From assembly GCF_027587205.1 (NCBI RefSeq), contig NZ_JAPDOD010000027.1, positions 58,511 to 122,510 of the forward strand: DNA of 64,000 nucleotides, given 5' to 3'. The translations under genes were made by a program, and so were the position numbers. The notes beneath the pieces were generated by a model that was not told where the DNA came from, did no database searches, and saw nothing but the letters and a program-made list of their open reading frames with translations. Below are positions 62,873-64,000 of the stretch, in pieces. Numbering within the stretch: position 1 is the first letter of the stretch; the number at the start of each line of letters is the position of its first letter. The stretch comes from Solirubrobacter ginsenosidimutans. GTDB lineage: Bacteria > Actinomycetota > Thermoleophilia > Solirubrobacterales > Solirubrobacteraceae.

Positions 62873-62917
62873 CGAGAGTCGACTTAGCCGTGTAGAGCAC
62901 GAGTAAGTCGTCTCTCG
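62873..62917 (+). terminator. Long hairpin after the ggt-like gene
   Basis: CGAGAG-T-CGACTTA (62873-62886) pairs with TAAGTCG-T-CTCTCG (62904-62917): 13 pairs with one T/T mismatch and a 17-nt loop holding GTG/CAC. It begins 2 nt after the stop codon. It is the probable terminator. Confidence 0.6.
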
Positions 62918-63021
62918 GCGCGCGGGTGAGCGTGCGCGCGCCACTTTCCGGCGGTCGTGACCAACCTCGCGGTGCGGGTGAAGGTCTCCATCACTGGTGT
63001 CGCGCGCCCACGTGACCACGA

Positions 63022-63039
63022 GGCCTTGGGAAATCCCAA
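63022..63039. promoter_or_regulatory. 18-bp palindrome upstream of the ECF sigma gene
   Basis: CCTTGGGA-AA-TCCCAAGG is a perfect inverted repeat 41 nt before the sigma gene ATG. A further TTCCCAA half site follows at 63042-63048. It is a probable operator. The 62918-63021 stretch holds nothing else I recognise. Confidence 0.5.
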
Positions 63040-63079
63040 GGACTTCCCAACCCCGCTCGGGGAGGGTCGAGCGATCAAC

Positions 63080-64000
63080 ATGTCCTGGCGCTTCGAAAAG
63101 CTCGACGACTCCCGCCTGGCCGCCCGCGTCGCCCGCGGCGACGAGGCCGCCTTCGAGGTCCTCTACGACCGCCACCATCGGGCGTTGTTGTCCTTCTGCC
63201 GCCACATGCTCGGCTCGACCGAGGATGGCGAGGACGCGCTCCAGCAGACCTTCCTGCGCGCCCACGGCGCGCTGCGTTCCGGCCAGCTTCCCGACGCGGT
63301 CCGGCCGTGGCTCTACGCGATCGCCCGCAACCGCTGCCTCTCGATGCTGGCGGCGCGCAAGGCCGTCGCGGTGCCGCTGGACGAGGTGGCGCCGTCGTTC
63401 GACGGGCTCGCCGACGGCGTCGAACTGCGCGCCGACCTGCGCGAACTCGTCGGCGACCTCGCCCGCCTGCCCGAGGACCAGCGCGCGGCACTCGTGCTCT
63501 TCGAGCTGGGCGGGCTCTCGCAGGCGGAGATCGCGCAGGCGATCGACGTGCCGACCGGCAAGGTCAAGGCCCTCGTCTTCCAAGCCCGCGCCGAGCTGAT
63601 GGCCGAGCGCGACGCCCGCACCACCCCATGCGCGACGATCCGCGAGGAGCTGGCGGTCGCCCGCGGCGGCGCCCTCCGCCGCGGCCCGCTGCGCCGCCAC
63701 CTCCGGCTCTGCGAACCCTGCCAGGCCTACCGCGCCGCCGTCGCGACCCAGCGCGCGGGCCTCGCATCGATCCTCCCGGTCGCCCCAGCGCTGGGCCTCA
63801 AGGCCGCGATCCTGGCCGCGGCGACCGCGAAAGGCGTGACCGCCGCGGGCGGGGCGGCCGGTGGCGGCGCAGCGCTCGGGGGCGGGACCGGCGGCGCGGC
63901 GAGCGGCGCGCACAGCGGAGCAACGGCGGGTGCCGCCCATGGCGGTGCCGCGAGCGGCACGCTCGGCAGCGGCTCGGCCGGCGCCGGCGGAGCGGCGTCC
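63080..64000 (+). CDS. ECF sigma factor fused to zinc-finger tail (runs past window end)
   Basis: This ORF has 307 codons without a stop. Residues 1-175 are an ECF sigma factor: FEVLYDRHHRALLSFCRHML, EDALQQTFLRAHGAL, PWLYAIARNRCLSMLAARK (region 2) and LARLPEDQRAALVLFELGGLSQAEIAQAIDVPTGKVKALVFQARAEL (region 4). A zf-HC2-like motif follows, C184 and H207-x3-C211-x2-C214, as in anti-sigma factors. After a hydrophobic segment (about 232-250) comes a long Gly/Ala/Ser/Thr-rich stretch. A sigma factor carrying its own anti-sigma-like domain suggests built-in control. The ATG at 63080 is preceded only by a weak GAGCGA. Confidence 0.8.
   Translation, partial: MSWRFEKLDDSRLAARVARGDEAAFEVLYDRHHRALLSFCRHMLGSTEDGEDALQQTFLRAHGALRSGQLPDAVRPWLYAIARNRCLSMLAARKAVAVPLDEVAPSFDGLADGVELRADLRELVGDLARLPEDQRAALVLFELGGLSQAEIAQAIDVPTGKVKALVFQARAELMAERDARTTPCATIREELAVARGGALRRGPLRRHLRLCEPCQAYRAAVATQRAGLASILPVAPALGLKAAILAAATAKGVTAAGGAAGGGAALGGGTGGAASGAHSGATAGAAHGGAASGTLGSGSAGAGGAAS

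Noticed and set aside
63840..64000. Tandem repeat array at the window end
   Set aside because: The Gly/Ala/Ser coding region is low complexity without a constant repeat unit.

Overview
The window is very GC-rich (about 70% by eye) chromosomal DNA with strongly biased third codon positions. It has GatCAB, a classical menaquinone (Men) pathway, a DasR-like GntR system, non-zinc ribosomal protein S4, PucR and polyamine-uptake genes, and many promoters whose -10 box sits 6-9 nt before the start codon. Together these suggest an actinobacterium, most likely of the Thermoleophilia (Solirubrobacter/Conexibacter type). That placement is inference from gene content. I see no rRNA, tRNA, CRISPR array, transposase or prophage; the region is mainly core metabolism with some accessory islands.

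Layout. 1-1.9 kb: FAD amine oxidase fragment and class III aminotransferase, which look like polyamine catabolism. 1.95-9.04 kb: an ArsR-family regulator followed by six tightly overlapping genes for a membrane-bound group-4 [NiFe]-hydrogenase-like complex, resembling the Mycobacterium tuberculosis Rv0081-Rv0087 locus. 9.0-14.8 kb: PucR regulator and a potADBC polyamine ABC importer. 14.9-18.4 kb: VOC protein, a fragment of a chemoreceptor gene, a secreted beta-propeller, and a secreted Ig-like/TSP3 surface protein. 18.4-25.6 kb: N-acetylglucosamine or chitooligosaccharide uptake and catabolism (ABC importer, NagA, SIS-domain protein) with a GntR regulator and a DasR-type operator shared with a divergent HD-GYP gene. 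27.8-32.4 kb: serC, methyltransferase, ilvC, serA. 33.8-42.7 kb: menE, menB-menA-menC, a menH-like gene, menD and menF interleaved with small unknown genes. 42.7-45.0 kb: ilvB-ilvN. 45.0-50.4 kb: small membrane proteins, a GGDEF-EAL protein and rpsD. 50.5-55.8 kb: ABC exporter, two-component system and an ECF sigma factor. 55.8-61.2 kb: a PLP enzyme, gatCAB and folD. 61.2-64 kb: gamma-glutamyltransferase and an ECF sigma factor carrying its own zinc-finger tail, cut by the window end.

How the parts work together. Chorismate is drawn into menaquinone by the men genes, supplying the quinone pool to which the hyc-like complex could couple. serA, serC, ilvB, ilvN and ilvC make serine and branched-chain amino acids. 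The pot importer, amine oxidase and aminotransferase would take up and degrade polyamines, although the hyc island separates the catabolic genes from the importer.

Most unusual observations: two tiny ORFs beginning MSDPGN bridge two unrelated gene junctions (hycD-hyfE at 5086 and rpsD-50495) by 4-nt overlaps at both ends; a hyc-like complex keeps all four candidate NiFe cysteines but lacks a ferredoxin-type subunit; a 16-bp palindrome sits at the arsR start; and a long hairpin lies at the start of a DUF559 gene. Many starts appear leaderless, including a probable CTG start.
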